Positions 17,192 to 27,602 of a stretch of DNA of 64,000 nt are shown here, piece by piece. Made by a program: the position numbers and the translations under genes. A model generated the notes under the pieces. The model was not told where the DNA came from and did no database searches. It worked only from the letters and a program-made list of their open reading frames with translations. Positions within the stretch are counted from its first letter, which is position 1. Every line of letters starts with the position of its first letter. This DNA is from Pseudomonas taiwanensis DSM 21245. Lineage in GTDB: Bacteria > Pseudomonadota > Gammaproteobacteria > Pseudomonadales > Pseudomonadaceae. The stretch covers positions 1 to 64,000 of the forward strand of contig NZ_AUEC01000019.1 in NCBI RefSeq assembly GCF_000425785.1, written 5' to 3'.

Positions 17192-18202
17192 ATGAAAGCT
17201 GCTGTCGTTGCAAAAGGGCAACGTGTGGAAGTGGTCGAGAAAACCCTGCGACCGTTGAAGCACGGTGAAGCGCTCCTGGCGATGGAGTGCTGTGGCGTCT
17301 GCCATACCGACCTGCACGTGAAGAACGCCGATTTCGGTGACAAGACCGGTGTCGTGCTGGGTCATGAGGGCATCGGCGTGGTCAAGGAAGTTGGTCCGGG
17401 TGTCACCTCGCTGAAAATAGGCGACCGGGCCAGTGTCGCCTGGTTCTACCAGGGATGTGGTCATTGCGAGTACTGCAACAGCGGTAACGAAACCCTGTGC
17501 CGCGAGGTGAAGAACGCCGGCTACACCGTCGATGGCGGCATGGCCGAAGAGTGCATCGTGGTGGCCGATTACGCGGTCAAGGTGCCCGATGGGCTGGACT
17601 CCGCTGCTGCAAGCAGCGTCACCTGTGCTGGCGTCACCACCTACAAGGCAGTGAAGATTTCCAACATTCGCCCCGGACAGTGGATTGCCATCTACGGCCT
17701 CGGCGGCCTGGGCAACCTGGCCCTTCAGTACGCCAAGAACGTCTTCAATGCCAGGGTCATTGCGGTGGACATCAACGATGACCAGCTGGCGTTCGCACGG
17801 GAAATGGGAGCGGACCTGACGATCAACTCCCTCAAGGAAGACGCCGCGAAGATCATCCAGGAGAAAACCGGGGGGGCTCATGCGGCCGTGGTGACGGCCG
17901 TGGCGAAGGCGGCGTTCAACTCAGCGGTGGACGCGTTGCGCGCGGGCGGGCGACTGGTGGCGGTCGGTTTGCCGACCGCCAGCATGGACCTCAACATTCC
18001 CCGCCTGGTACTGGACGGTATCGAAGTGGTCGGCTCGCTGGTCGGCACTCGCCAGGACCTGCACGAGGCCTTCGAATTCGCCGCGCAAGGCAAAGTGGTG
18101 CCGAAGGTCGCCCTGCGCCGCATCGAAGAGATCAACGAGATCTTCGATGAAATGGAGCAAGGCAAGATCACTGGTCGCATGGTGATCGACTTCACTCAGT
18201 AA
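17192..18202 (+). CDS. adhP: Zinc-dependent alcohol dehydrogenase, AdhP type
   Basis: 336-residue medium-chain dehydrogenase that oxidises ethanol and other primary alcohols with NAD+. Catalytic zinc ligands are Cys37 (in CGVCHTD) and the HE pair at 58-59. Structural zinc is bound by the Cys cluster Cys89, 92, 95 and 103. The Rossmann loop is GLGGLGN (about 168-174). ATG 17192 follows an AAGGAGG box exactly; the upstream in-frame ATG at 17168 has no such site. The gene ends in a strong terminator shared with the convergent patD. Confidence 0.93.
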   Translation: MKAAVVAKGQRVEVVEKTLRPLKHGEALLAMECCGVCHTDLHVKNADFGDKTGVVLGHEGIGVVKEVGPGVTSLKIGDRASVAWFYQGCGHCEYCNSGNETLCREVKNAGYTVDGGMAEECIVVADYAVKVPDGLDSAAASSVTCAGVTTYKAVKISNIRPGQWIAIYGLGGLGNLALQYAKNVFNARVIAVDINDDQLAFAREMGADLTINSLKEDAAKIIQEKTGGAHAAVVTAVAKAAFNSAVDALRAGGRLVAVGLPTASMDLNIPRLVLDGIEVVGSLVGTRQDLHEAFEFAAQGKVVPKVALRRIEEINEIFDEMEQGKITGRMVIDFTQ

Positions 18203-18213
18203 GGCAGTCGAAG

Positions 18214-18257
18214 CAAGGCCCCGGTCGCAGGGTGGTGCTGGCCGGGGCCTTGTTTTT
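18214..18257. terminator. Rho-independent terminator between adhP and patD
   Basis: Perfect 11-bp stem CAAGGCCCCGG (18214-18224) / CCGGGGCCTTG (18242-18252) followed by TTTTT. It serves adhP and, less ideally, the convergent patD gene that ends at 18268. Confidence 0.85.
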
Positions 18258-18267
18258 CAAGCCGTGG

Positions 18268-19692
18268 TCAGTGCTTGAACATTACATGACGGATGGCCGT
18301 GTAGTCCTCGAGGCCATACATCGACATGTCCTTGCCATAGCCGGACAGCTTCACGCCGCCATGCGGCATCTCGCTGACCAGCATGAAGTGGGTGTTGACC
18401 CAGGTGCAGCCGTACTGCAGGCGCGCCGCCAGTCGGTGGGCGCGACCGACATCGGCGGTCCACACCGAGGAGGCCAGGCCATAATCGGAGTCGTTGGCCC
18501 AGGCCAGGGCCTGTGCCTCGTCGTCGAACTCGGTGACCGATACCACCGGGCCGAAGATCTCGCGACGCACCACTTCGTCATCCTGAAGGGCGCCGGCCAG
18601 TACGGTCGGTTCGAAGAAGAAGCCTGCACGTTCGGCGCGCTTGCCACCGGTAACCACTTCGATGTGCGGCAACTGCCGGGCACGCTCGACGAAACCGGCG
18701 ACGCGCTCCAGATGCTGCTGGGTGATCAATGGCCCCAATTCGGTGTCCGGGTCGTCCTGCTCGCCATAGCGAATGCTGGCAACGGCTTCGCCGAGCTTCT
18801 GCACGAACTTGGCGTAGATGCCTTTCTGTGCATAGATGCGGCAAGCCGCGGTGCAGTCTTGCCCGGCGTTGTAGAAGCCGAAGGTGCGGATGCCTTCCAC
18901 GGCGGCGTCGATATCGGCGTCGTCGAAGATGATCACCGGGGCCTTGCCGCCCAATTCCATGTGCATGCGCTTCACCGTGTCAGCGGTGCCGGCAATGATG
19001 CGGCTGCCGGTGGCCACCGAGCCGGTCAACGAGACCATGCGCACTTTCGGGTGGGCGGTCAGGGGCTCACCGACGCTTGGGCCACGGCCGAAGACTATGT
19101 TCACCACGCCAGCCGGGAAAATGCCGGCAATCAGCTCAGCCAGGCGCAGGGCAGTCAGCGGGGTCTGCTCGGACGGCTTGAGTACCACGGTGTTGCCGGC
19201 GGCCAGGGCTGGGGCGAGTTTCCAGGCCGCCATCATCAGTGGGTAGTTCCACGGGGCGATCGACGCAACCACGCCCACCGGGTCACGGCGGATCATCGAG
19301 GTATGGCCCGGCAGGTATTCGCCAGCGGCCGAACCTTGCAGGCAACGGCTGGCACCTGCGAAGAAGCGGAACACGTCGGCCACGGCTGGCAGTTCGTCGT
19401 TCAGCGCGGCGCTGTAGGGCTTGCCGCAGTTGTTCGATTCCAGGCGTGCCAGTTCCGCTGCGTTGGCATCGATGGCGTCGGCCAGCTTCAACAGCAGGAG
19501 CGAGCGGTCCTTCGGCGCGGTCTGCGACCAGCTGTCGAAGGCCGTATCGGCAGCCTGAACGGCGGCATCGACCTGGGCAGGCGTGGCCTCAGCGATCTCG
19601 ATCAGAGTGGTGCCGAGTGACGGATTGAGGATGGCAAGCGTTTCGCCTTTGCCGGCGACCAGTTGGCCGTTGATCAACAGGTTGGTTTGCAT
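18268..19692 (-). CDS. patD: Gamma-aminobutyraldehyde dehydrogenase
   Basis: 474-residue NAD-dependent aldehyde dehydrogenase that turns 4-aminobutanal, from putrescine, into GABA. The catalytic Cys280 is in [13 protein letters not shown], the general base Glu246 in MELGGKAPV, and the NAD site in SLTGSVATG. Length and the GQDCTAACR context match the YdcW/PatD (Prr) group. ATG 19692 ([10 protein letters not shown]) is used; a longer frame to 19725 adds unrelated residues. It lies 74 bases downstream of the ydcSTUV-type transporter genes on the same strand, the order found in E. coli ydcSTUV-patD. Confidence 0.9.
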   Translation of the reverse strand: MQTNLLINGQLVAGKGETLAILNPSLGTTLIEIAEATPAQVDAAVQAADTAFDSWSQTAPKDRSLLLLKLADAIDANAAELARLESNNCGKPYSAALNDELPAVADVFRFFAGASRCLQGSAAGEYLPGHTSMIRRDPVGVVASIAPWNYPLMMAAWKLAPALAAGNTVVLKPSEQTPLTALRLAELIAGIFPAGVVNIVFGRGPSVGEPLTAHPKVRMVSLTGSVATGSRIIAGTADTVKRMHMELGGKAPVIIFDDADIDAAVEGIRTFGFYNAGQDCTAACRIYAQKGIYAKFVQKLGEAVASIRYGEQDDPDTELGPLITQQHLERVAGFVERARQLPHIEVVTGGKRAERAGFFFEPTVLAGALQDDEVVRREIFGPVVSVTEFDDEAQALAWANDSDYGLASSVWTADVGRAHRLAARLQYGCTWVNTHFMLVSEMPHGGVKLSGYGKDMSMYGLEDYTAIRHVMFKH

Positions 19693-19765
19693 CGGTGGAA
19701 CCTCCAGTTCGGGAGCGTAGAGCACATTCGGTCGGTGTCGTGTTCAAGCGCGTGCCACGGCGCGG

Positions 19766-20587
19766 CTACTTGCCGCTGCCCGCCACGCCTTCGCCACCTT
19801 TGGTCAGGTAATAGGCGCCCAGGATCGGCAGCATCGTCACGAGCATCACCAGCATGGCGACCACGTTGGTTACGGGGACGTCGCGGGGGCGGCCCAGTTG
19901 GTTCAGCAGCCAGATTGGCAAGGTTCGCTCATGGCCGGCGGTGAAGGTGGTGACGATGATTTCGTCGAATGACAGGGCGAACGCCAGCATGCCGCCGGCC
20001 AGCAAGGCCGAGCCAAGGTTGGGCAGGATCACGTGGCGGAAGGTCTGCCAGCCATCGGCGCCCAGGTCCATCGAGGCTTCGATCAGGCTCTGGGAGGTCC
20101 GCCGCAGGCGAGCGATGACGTTGTTGTAGACGATCACCACGCAGAAAGTGGCATGGCCGATGACGATGGTCAGCATGCCCGGCTCGATGCCCAGTGACTT
20201 GAACGCCGACAGCAGGGCGATACCGGTGATGATGCCGGGCAAGGCAATCGGCAGGATCAGCATCAGCGAGATGCCTTCCTTGCCGAAGAAGTCGCGCCTG
20301 TACAGCGCCACCGAGGCCAGGGTGCCCAGCACCATGGCGATCAGCGTGGCGATGCCGGCGACCTTTACCGACAGCACGATGGCATCGAGTACGTCCTGGC
20401 GCGCGAACGCCACGCTGAACCAGTGCAGGGTGAAGCCCTTGGGCGGGAAGCTGAAGGCGGCGTCCTCGGTGTTGAAGGCGTACAGGAAGATGATCAGGAT
20501 CGGGAAGTGCAGGAACACCAGTCCGCCCCAGGCGGCGGCTTTCAGCCCCCAGGAAGCCTGGCCGTGGGTTGAGGAGTCAGAGTGCAT
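19766..20587 (-). CDS. ydcV: ABC transporter permease, YdcV/PotC type
   Basis: 273-residue inner-membrane permease of a polyamine-type importer with about six membrane helices. The binding-protein-dependent permease loop (EAA motif) is visible as [22 protein letters not shown], in pieces EASMDLGAD and ILPNLGSAL. The start at 20587 overlaps the end of the preceding permease gene by 11 bases, so the two are translationally coupled. Order in the operon: second dehydrogenase, binding protein, ATPase, this pair of permeases, then patD. Confidence 0.9.
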   Translation of the reverse strand: MHSDSSTHGQASWGLKAAAWGGLVFLHFPILIIFLYAFNTEDAAFSFPPKGFTLHWFSVAFARQDVLDAIVLSVKVAGIATLIAMVLGTLASVALYRRDFFGKEGISLMLILPIALPGIITGIALLSAFKSLGIEPGMLTIVIGHATFCVVIVYNNVIARLRRTSQSLIEASMDLGADGWQTFRHVILPNLGSALLAGGMLAFALSFDEIIVTTFTAGHERTLPIWLLNQLGRPRDVPVTNVVAMLVMLVTMLPILGAYYLTKGGEGVAGSGK

Positions 20588-21527
20588 CGAAGGCCCCCAG
20601 GCGTTTGACGATGGACAGGTAGACGGCGATCAGCACGATCGGTACCAGGGTGAAGGCGGCCGCCATCGGCATGTTGCCGATCGCGCCTTGCTGGGCGTAC
20701 ACCATGTTGCCGATGAAGAACCCGGGTGGACCCACCAGTTGTGGCACGATGAAGTCGCCCAGGGTGAGGCTGAAGGTGAAGATCGAACCGGCGGCGATGC
20801 CAGGCACCGACAACGGCAGGATGACCTGGAAGAAGGTCTGCTGCGGGTGTGCCCCCAGGTCGGCCGAGGCTTGCAGCAACGAAGGCGGCAGGCGTTCGAG
20901 AGAGGCCTGGATCGGCAGGATCATGAACGGCAGCCAGATGTACACGAACACCAAGAAGCGCCCGAAGCTGGAGGTGGACAGGGTATTGCCCCCCAGCCCC
21001 GGCAGGCCCAGCAGCAGGTTCAGTACAGGTTCCAGGCCCAGGTGCTGGATGAACCACATCGCCACGCCGCCCTTGGCCAGCAGTAGGGTCCAGGCGTAGG
21101 TCTTGACGATATAGCTGGCCCACATCGGCAGCATCACGGCGATGTAGAAAAACGCCTTGGTCTTGCCGTGGGTGTAGCGTGCCATGTAGTAGGCGATGGG
21201 GAAGGCCACCGCGCCGCTGGCGACGGATACCGCCACGGCCATCAGCACCGTGCGCTGGATGATGTCGAAGTTGGCCGGGTTGAACAGCGAGGTGAAGTTG
21301 GACCAGGTAAAGTCCGAGGTCACCATCATGGTGAAGTCGTCGAAGGTGTAGAAACCCTGCCACAGCAAGGTCAGCAACGAGCCCAGGTAGATTGCGCCGA
21401 ACCACAGCAGCGGTGGTACCAGCAGCAGCGACAGGTACAGGGTCGGCTTGCGGTACAGCAGGTTCGACAGGCGTCGCAGCGGGCCATTGGCTGTCGCCGT
21501 AGCCGGTGCATTGAGGGTCAGTTCCAT
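20577..21527 (-). CDS. ydcU: ABC transporter permease, YdcU/PotB type
   Basis: 316-residue permease with a ~40-residue cytoplasmic N-terminus and about six membrane helices. The EAA-type loop reads [20 protein letters not shown]. It starts 1 base after the ATPase gene ends and overlaps the next permease by 11 bases, showing tight operon structure. It pairs with the YdcV-type permease to form the membrane channel. Confidence 0.9.
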   Translation of the reverse strand: MELTLNAPATATANGPLRRLSNLLYRKPTLYLSLLLVPPLLWFGAIYLGSLLTLLWQGFYTFDDFTMMVTSDFTWSNFTSLFNPANFDIIQRTVLMAVAVSVASGAVAFPIAYYMARYTHGKTKAFFYIAVMLPMWASYIVKTYAWTLLLAKGGVAMWFIQHLGLEPVLNLLLGLPGLGGNTLSTSSFGRFLVFVYIWLPFMILPIQASLERLPPSLLQASADLGAHPQQTFFQVILPLSVPGIAAGSIFTFSLTLGDFIVPQLVGPPGFFIGNMVYAQQGAIGNMPMAAAFTLVPIVLIAVYLSIVKRLGAFDAL

Positions 21528-21528
21528 G

Positions 21529-22557
21529 TCATGCGCCCTCGTTGAGCACCACCATGGCCGCGCGCGACCAGCGAGCGGTCACCTGCTGGCCCGGCTGGTG
21601 GGGGAGGTGGCTGTCGGCCCACTGGCTGTTGGCCTGGCTGAGGCAGAGGTTCTGACCGTTGTCCAGGCGGATTTCGTAGCGGGTCGCCGCACCTTGGTAC
21701 TGGATGTCGTGCAGCAGGCCGCTGATCTCGATGTCGCTGGCGCCGCGTTCGCCGTCGGCGAAGCGGATGTGTTCCGGACGGATGGAAAACGGCTGTGCGT
21801 TGCCGGTCAGGGCGCGGGCGAGGTCGCCGCGCAGCACGTTCGAGGTGCCGACGAATTCCGCCACGAACGGTGTGGCCGGCTTCATGTACAGGTTGCGAGG
21901 GGTGTCGACCTGCTCGATGCGGCCTTTGTTGAACACCGCCACGCGGTCGGACATCGACAGCGCTTCGCTCTGGTCGTGGGTCACGAAGATGAAGGTGATG
22001 CCCAGTTGGCGCTGCAGTTTCTTCAGCTCGCTCTGCATCTGTTCGCGCAACTTGAGATCCAGCGCGCCCAGGGGTTCGTCCAGCAGCAGTACGCGTGGGC
22101 GGTTGACCAGGGCGCGGGCCAAGGCCACGCGTTGGCGCTGCCCGCCGGAAAGCTGCACCGGCTTGCGCTGGCCATAACCCCCCAAGGCCACCATGGCCAA
22201 CGCCTCTTCGGCACGCTGCAGGCGGTCAGCCTTGCCAACCCCTTTCACCTTCAGGCCATAGGCGACGTTCTCCAGCACGCTCATGTGCGGGAACAGCGCG
22301 TAGTCCTGAAACACCGTGTTGACGTCGCGCTGATAGGGCGGCAGACCGGCGGCTTCCTGACCGTGGATGCGGATCGAGCCTGCGCTGGGTTGCTCGAAGC
22401 CGGCGATCAGGCGCAGGCAGGTGGTCTTGCCCGAGCCCGATGGGCCGAGCATGGAGAAGAACTCGCCGTCCTTGATGTCGATGGACACCCGGTCAACGGC
22501 TTTCACCTCGCCGAATTGGCGGGAAACCTGGGTGAACTGAACAGCGGGGGTGGTCAT
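21529..22557 (-). CDS. ydcT: ABC transporter ATP-binding protein, YdcT/PotA type
   Basis: 342-residue cytoplasmic ATPase. Walker A GPSGSGKTT, Q-loop VFQDYALFPHM, signature LSGGQRQR and Walker B VLLLDEPLGALD appear in order within the first ~170 residues. A TOBE-like regulatory domain follows, with FSIRPEHIRFAD. ATG 22557 (MTTPAVQF) is chosen; the frame upstream to 22668 is without similarity. It energises the permease pair encoded next to it. Confidence 0.92.
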   Translation of the reverse strand: MTTPAVQFTQVSRQFGEVKAVDRVSIDIKDGEFFSMLGPSGSGKTTCLRLIAGFEQPSAGSIRIHGQEAAGLPPYQRDVNTVFQDYALFPHMSVLENVAYGLKVKGVGKADRLQRAEEALAMVALGGYGQRKPVQLSGGQRQRVALARALVNRPRVLLLDEPLGALDLKLREQMQSELKKLQRQLGITFIFVTHDQSEALSMSDRVAVFNKGRIEQVDTPRNLYMKPATPFVAEFVGTSNVLRGDLARALTGNAQPFSIRPEHIRFADGERGASDIEISGLLHDIQYQGAATRYEIRLDNGQNLCLSQANSQWADSHLPHQPGQQVTARWSRAAMVVLNEGA

Positions 22558-22707
22558 GGTGCACGCTCCAAGGGGCAGGAATCCGGCGTAGCAGGGCCCT
22601 GCCCGTTGCTCTGAAGGACGGGAAATCGCTATGCAGGTAGTTCGGTGTGGGGCTGGCGCGCCTGGCACTCTCTGACGCGTGCTGCCAGGCGCCGGGAAAG
22701 CCGTCGC

Positions 22708-23853
22708 TCAGCGGCCGCCCATGATCCCGATGTAATCCTGGGTCCAGCGGCTGTAGGGCACGAACTTGCCGCCCTCGGCCACTGGGGTTTTCCAGAACGC
22801 GATCTTGTCGAACTGGTTGTAGCCGTTGCTGGCGCAGCCTTCGGCACCCAGCAAGGCACTGGCCTTGCAGCCTTCGGGGGCTGCCGGGACCGAGCCGAAC
22901 CAGGCAGCGACGTCACCCTGTACCTTGGGCTCCAGCGACCAGCTCAGCCATTTGTAGGCGCAGTTGGGGTGTTTGGCCTCGGCATGCAGCATGGTGGTAT
23001 CGGCCCACCCGGTAACGCCTTCCTTGGGGAAGACGGTGGCGATGGGCTGGCCCTCGGCCTTGAGTGCGTTGGCCTGGTACGGCCAGGCACTGGAGGCCAC
23101 GACGCCTTCGTTCTTGAAGTCGCTCATCTGCACCGTGGTGTCGTGCCAGTAACGATGGATCAGTTCACGCTGTTTGCGCAGCAGTTCGATCACCGCGGCG
23201 TACTGCTTCTCGTCGAGTTGATAGGGGTCGGTGATGCCCAACTGCGGCTGGGTGGCCTTGAGGTACAGCGCGGCATCGGCGACGTAGATCGGGCCGTCGT
23301 AGGCCTGAACGCGGCCCTTGTTCGGCTTGCCGTCGGCCAGGTCCTGGCCTTGGAATACTACCTTCCAGCTGTCCGGCGGAGTGGGAAACACCTGGGTGTT
23401 GTACATCAACAGGTTCGGGCCCCACTGGTAGGGGGCGCCGTAGGTCTTGCCGTCGACCACGTACCAGGCCGCATCCTTGAGCCTGGGGTCGATGTTCTTC
23501 CAGTTGGGAATCAACGCAGGGTCGATCGGCTGCACGCGTTTGCCGTAGATCAGCCGCAGCGAAGCATCACCTGAAGCGGTGACCAGGTCATAGCCGCCCT
23601 TGGCCATCAGGCTGACCATCTCGTCGGAGGTGGCGGCGGTCTTGACGTTGACCTGGCAGCCGGTTTCCTTTTCGAATGGGGTGACCCAGTCGTACTGCTT
23701 GTCGGACTCGCCACGCTCGATGTAACCGGGCCAGGCGACGATGTCCAGGCGGCCTTCACCCGCGCCGACCTCCTTCAAGGCCTCAGCGGCCTGGGTGCCG
23801 GCGCTGGCCAGTAGGGCGGTGGTGATGGCACTGAGTAGTACGGTCTTGCGCAT
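22708..23853 (-). CDS. ydcS: Periplasmic polyamine-type substrate-binding protein, YdcS
   Basis: 381-residue secreted binding protein. The signal peptide MRKTVLLSAITTALLASAG ends near TQAAEA. The mature part closely follows what I recall of E. coli YdcS, for example WPGYIERGESDKQYDWVTPF, AATSDEMVSLMAKGGYDL and the C-terminal FVPYSRWTQDYIGIMGGR. It is the substrate receptor of the importer, with putrescine or another polyamine the likely ligand given the two flanking aminobutyraldehyde dehydrogenases. ATG 23853 places the signal peptide correctly. The 150-base gap before the ATPase gene may carry an mRNA processing signal. Confidence 0.92.
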   Translation of the reverse strand: MRKTVLLSAITTALLASAGTQAAEALKEVGAGEGRLDIVAWPGYIERGESDKQYDWVTPFEKETGCQVNVKTAATSDEMVSLMAKGGYDLVTASGDASLRLIYGKRVQPIDPALIPNWKNIDPRLKDAAWYVVDGKTYGAPYQWGPNLLMYNTQVFPTPPDSWKVVFQGQDLADGKPNKGRVQAYDGPIYVADAALYLKATQPQLGITDPYQLDEKQYAAVIELLRKQRELIHRYWHDTTVQMSDFKNEGVVASSAWPYQANALKAEGQPIATVFPKEGVTGWADTTMLHAEAKHPNCAYKWLSWSLEPKVQGDVAAWFGSVPAAPEGCKASALLGAEGCASNGYNQFDKIAFWKTPVAEGGKFVPYSRWTQDYIGIMGGR

Positions 23854-23903
23854 CGGGTGAGTTCCTCTTGTTGTTGTCGCTTGGGATGTGCCGGCAGGCG
23901 CGT

Positions 23904-25400
23904 TCACTCCAGCTGCTGGCCGTGGCGCGCCATGATGTGGCGAACCACGCTGTAGTCCTGCAGCGAGTCACTGGACAGGTCCTTGCCATACCCCGAGCGC
24001 TTGAGGCCGCCGTGGGGCATTTCACTGGCCAGCATGAAATGGGTGTTGATCCAGGTGCAGCCATACTGCAAGCGGTTGGCGACCTGGAACGCCTTGTCCA
24101 GGTTCTGCGTCCACACCGATGAAGCCAGGCCGTATTCCGAGTCGTTGGCCCAGTCCACCGCCTGTTCCAGCTGATCGAAGCGGGTCACCGTGACCACTGG
24201 GCCGAACACTTCGCGCTGGACGATCTCATCCTGCTGCTTGCAGCCGGCGAGCAGGGTGGGCTGGTAGAAGAAGCCCGCTCCCGAATGCGCGGCGGCGCCG
24301 GTGACCCGTTCGATATGCGGCTGGCCCAGGGCGCGTTCGACGAAGCTGGCCACGCGGTCGCGCTGGCGGGCGCTGATCAATGGGCCGATCTCGTTGTCGG
24401 CGTCGCGCTTGCGGGCGAAGCGAATACTGGCCACGGCATCGCCGAGCTCGGCGACCAGACGGTCGTGGATGCCGGCCTGGGCGTAGATGCGGCAGGCGGC
24501 GGTGCAGTCCTGGCCGGCGTTGTAGTAGCCATGGGTGCGCACACCTTCGACCACGGCGGCCAGGTCGGCGTCATTGCAGACGATCACTGGGGCCTTGCCG
24601 CCAAGCTCCAGATGGGTGCGCTTGAGGGTGCGCGAGGCAGCCTGCAGGATCTTCTGCCCGGTGACGATATCGCCGGTGAGGGAAACCATGCGCACCTTCG
24701 GGTGGCTGACCAGATGGCTGCCGATGCCTTCGCCACCGCCGCAGACGATATTGAGCACGCCGGGTGGCAGGACCTGCGCCAGGGTGGGTGCCAGCGCCAG
24801 GATACTCAGCGGGGTGTGTTCGGACGGTTTGAACACCAGGGTGTTGCCGGCCGCCAGGGCCGGAGCGATTTTCCAGGCCGCCATCATCAGCGGGTAGTTC
24901 CACGGCGCGATGGAGGCCACCACGCCGACCGGGTCACGACGTACCATGCTGGTATGGCCGGGAATGTATTCGCCGGACAATTGGCCTTGCTGGCAACGCA
25001 CGGCGCCGGCGAAGAAGCGGAATACGTCGGCGGTGGCGGGGATGTCGTCCTGGCGTGCCAGGTGCAGCGGTTTGCCGCAGTTGAGTGCTTCGAGCCGGGC
25101 GAGTTCGTCGGCGCAGTGGTCGATGGCTTCGGCGATGGCCAGCAGCGCCTTGGCGCGCTGGGCGGGGGTGGTGCGTGACCAGGCCGGGAAGGCCCGGTGG
25201 GCGGCCGCGATGGCGGCTTCGAGTTGATCCAGCGAACCTTCGGCGATGCTGACCAGGGTCTGGCCACTGGCCGGGTTGATGATCGGTTCGACAATACCCT
25301 GGCCTGCGACCAGTTGGCCGTCGATCAGCAACGCGGTGTGCAGGGGGGCACCAGTCATCTTGGACGCTCGTCGTTTATCGGTCTTGTTGTCGTGGGGCAT
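23904..25400 (-). CDS. Second gamma-aminobutyraldehyde dehydrogenase-like enzyme
   Basis: 498-residue aldehyde dehydrogenase paralogous to the one at 18268-19692 (shared blocks [42 protein letters not shown]). The catalytic Cys299 and Glu265 are intact. It is ~24 residues longer at the N-terminus. GGAG 7 bases before ATG 25400 supports that start, though ATG 25358 would give the usual family length. It heads the same-strand run that continues into ydcS only 50 bases later, so uptake and oxidation are probably co-expressed. The two copies may handle different chain lengths, such as 4-aminobutanal and 3-aminopropanal. Confidence 0.87.
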   Translation of the reverse strand: MPHDNKTDKRRASKMTGAPLHTALLIDGQLVAGQGIVEPIINPASGQTLVSIAEGSLDQLEAAIAAAHRAFPAWSRTTPAQRAKALLAIAEAIDHCADELARLEALNCGKPLHLARQDDIPATADVFRFFAGAVRCQQGQLSGEYIPGHTSMVRRDPVGVVASIAPWNYPLMMAAWKIAPALAAGNTLVFKPSEHTPLSILALAPTLAQVLPPGVLNIVCGGGEGIGSHLVSHPKVRMVSLTGDIVTGQKILQAASRTLKRTHLELGGKAPVIVCNDADLAAVVEGVRTHGYYNAGQDCTAACRIYAQAGIHDRLVAELGDAVASIRFARKRDADNEIGPLISARQRDRVASFVERALGQPHIERVTGAAAHSGAGFFYQPTLLAGCKQQDEIVQREVFGPVVTVTRFDQLEQAVDWANDSEYGLASSVWTQNLDKAFQVANRLQYGCTWINTHFMLASEMPHGGLKRSGYGKDLSSDSLQDYSVVRHIMARHGQQLE

Positions 25401-25531
25401 AGGCAGGCTCCGCAAGGTTGAAGCCCGGAACTGGCCCTGTGCTATGGCAACAGAGACTAGAGTCCGGGCCAGTGGACGACAAATGCTTAATACTGAAAGC
25501 GTCGTTCGAAAAAATCGAATGCTACACGCTG

Positions 25532-26443
25532 TCAGATCGACAGGCGCTTGGCGTTGGGCTGTTCGCGGGCCACGGTGAGGAATGGGTCGACCAGCGTCGG
25601 CCGCGCCGTGCCACGGCGCCAGGCCAGGCCGACGTCGAGTGGCTCGCCAAGGTCCACCAGTGGGCGCGCCTCGATGATGTCGCCCTCCAATGACCATGGG
25701 CGGTAAGTCATGTCGGGCTGAATCGACAAGCCCAGGCCGGCGGCAACCAAGCTACGCACCGCCTCCACCGAGGCCGTGCGCAGGGTCACTTGCGGTACAA
25801 GCCCGGCACGGGACCAGATGCGCTGGGTATGCAGGCCCATTTCGTCAGCGTTCAGCTGGATCAATGGCTCGCCGGCCACATCGGCCAGGGCGATGCTGTC
25901 GCGTTCCAGCAATGGATGTTGCGGCGGCAGCCACAGCCGGTGTGGAGAGTGGGTGAGTACTTCGGTCTGCAACGCGTGACGGTCTTCGAGGTTGGACAGA
26001 ATCAGCACGCCAACGTCGATCTCGCCGCTGACCAGCAAGTGTTCGATGTAGGGACGTTCGTCCTCCACCACCCGAGTGCGCACGTTGGGGTAGGCGCGCT
26101 GGAAGCGGTTGATCAGGTCTGCCAGGTAATAGCCGGCCACCAGGCTTGTAACGCCGATGGTCAGGCTGCCGGTGACCTGGTCGGTGCTCTGTTGCAGGCT
26201 GCGCTTGGCGTTTTCCACCGTGGCCAGGATCAGGTGCGACTGGCGCAGGAACTGGTGGCCTTGGTGCGTGAGGGTCATGCCCTTGGCGTGGCGGTCGAAC
26301 AGACGCACGCCGATTTCTTCCTCCAGCTGCTGGATGGCCAGGGTCAGGGTGGACTGGGAAATGAACACTGCCTGGGCGGCAGCGGAAATCGAGCCGGTTT
26401 CGGCGACGGCGATGAAATGGCGGATCTGGCGGAGCGTCATCAT
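25532..26443 (-). CDS. LysR-type transcriptional regulator
   Basis: 303 residues from ATG 26443. The HTH is [22 protein letters not shown] plus [20 protein letters not shown]; the CysB/CynR-like wing [13 protein letters not shown] follows. It lies 131 bases upstream of the aldehyde dehydrogenase/ydcS operon on the same strand, which makes that operon a possible target. Ribosome-binding signals for this start are weak, and an in-frame TTG at 26467 is an alternative. Confidence 0.83.
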   Translation of the reverse strand: MMTLRQIRHFIAVAETGSISAAAQAVFISQSTLTLAIQQLEEEIGVRLFDRHAKGMTLTHQGHQFLRQSHLILATVENAKRSLQQSTDQVTGSLTIGVTSLVAGYYLADLINRFQRAYPNVRTRVVEDERPYIEHLLVSGEIDVGVLILSNLEDRHALQTEVLTHSPHRLWLPPQHPLLERDSIALADVAGEPLIQLNADEMGLHTQRIWSRAGLVPQVTLRTASVEAVRSLVAAGLGLSIQPDMTYRPWSLEGDIIEARPLVDLGEPLDVGLAWRRGTARPTLVDPFLTVAREQPNAKRLSI

Positions 26444-26578
26444 AGGTAGTGGGCCGCTTTCGATCAATCGGCGCGCAAGCCCGTCGTCGAGGCGGGTAGG
26501 GCGCTTTTTCGTTGTGGTTTATCGAAAGCCCATGGGAGCATTCTTTTTAATCGAAAGAAAGCAGTTGGACGCAAGCAA

Positions 26579-27484
26579 TCAGGACCTGGGCGGTTCTCGT
26601 TCGAAGCAATGGCGCATGGCGTCCAGATAACGGCGTGCGCCAAGGCCCAGTGGTCGGGACTTGATCCAGATGATATCCACCCACAGCCGCAGGCGGCTGG
26701 CCATGTTGTCGAAGCGCACCTCGGCCAATGCGCCGGAGGCGATCAGTGGCTCGACCAGCGGCTGCGGCAGATAGGCCCAGCCCAGGCCGGATTGCACCAG
26801 GTCGAGCGTGGCCAGGTAGCTGTCGGTCAGCCAGATGCGCCGGGACAGCACCATGCGCGGGTCGGACCCGGTAGGGTTGCCGGACGCCACGATGATCTGC
26901 CGCTGTTCGGCAAGCTGTTCCTCAGGCAGCGGTGTGCCGCTGTGCTGACCGGCGGGGTGACGTGGCGAGGCGACCGCCACCAGCAGTTGGCTACCGGCTT
27001 CGAGAAAGGACTCGCGCTCGTCGATGCCAGGTCGTTCGAACACCAGGGCCAGTTGCACGCTGCCCTCATGCAGCAGGCGAATGGCTTCCGATTGCGTGGC
27101 AGAGCGGACCTCGATCTCCAGGTTGGGAAACGCGTTCGCCAGCATCTCCAGTGGTTGGCTCCAGCGCCCGGTCTGCAGTTCGGGTGCCATGGCGATGGTC
27201 AGGCGCTTTTCCAGCCCTTTGTGCAATTGCAGGGCCTGTGCATCCAGCAGGTTCAGTTGGCAGATCACCTGCCGGGCCTGGGGCTCGAGTGCCAGCGCCG
27301 CGCTGGTGGGCAGGGCCTTGCGGGTTGCGCGGTCGAACAGGGCCAAGTCCAGTTCGGCTTCCAGTTGGCCGATGGCCATGCTCACCGCCGAGGGTACGCG
27401 GCCAAGCTTGCGGGCGGCCGCAGAGAATGAACCGCCGTCCAGCACGGCGAGGAACACGGCCAGGGAATCGCTCGTGAATGCCAT
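26579..27484 (-). CDS. LysR-type transcriptional regulator
   Basis: 301 residues from ATG 27484. The HTH covers SDSLAVFLAVLDGGSFSAAAR and SAVSMAIGQLEAELDLALF, followed by the effector domain. It follows the aminotransferase fusion gene on the same strand (gap ~118 bases) and precedes another LysR gene. The upstream in-frame extension to 27535 would put an unlikely hydrophobic tail before the HTH and is rejected. The target is unknown; the fusion gene is the nearest candidate. Confidence 0.85.
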   Translation of the reverse strand: MAFTSDSLAVFLAVLDGGSFSAAARKLGRVPSAVSMAIGQLEAELDLALFDRATRKALPTSAALALEPQARQVICQLNLLDAQALQLHKGLEKRLTIAMAPELQTGRWSQPLEMLANAFPNLEIEVRSATQSEAIRLLHEGSVQLALVFERPGIDERESFLEAGSQLLVAVASPRHPAGQHSGTPLPEEQLAEQRQIIVASGNPTGSDPRMVLSRRIWLTDSYLATLDLVQSGLGWAYLPQPLVEPLIASGALAEVRFDNMASRLRLWVDIIWIKSRPLGLGARRYLDAMRHCFEREPPRS

Positions 27485-27602
27485 TGTCAGGAAACCTGAT
27501 GACGCTTGTGTTTTATTGATAGAAATTATGAACACAAGAGGGCGCTATCACAACTATCGGCCTTGCCCACCGGGCGCACCGGTGGGCAAGGCTGAAGGAC
27601 CG

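Noticed and set aside
18232..19620. 462-codon frame opposite patD
   Set aside because: The opposite strand encodes a complete aldehyde dehydrogenase with catalytic Cys and Glu; no start site supports this frame.
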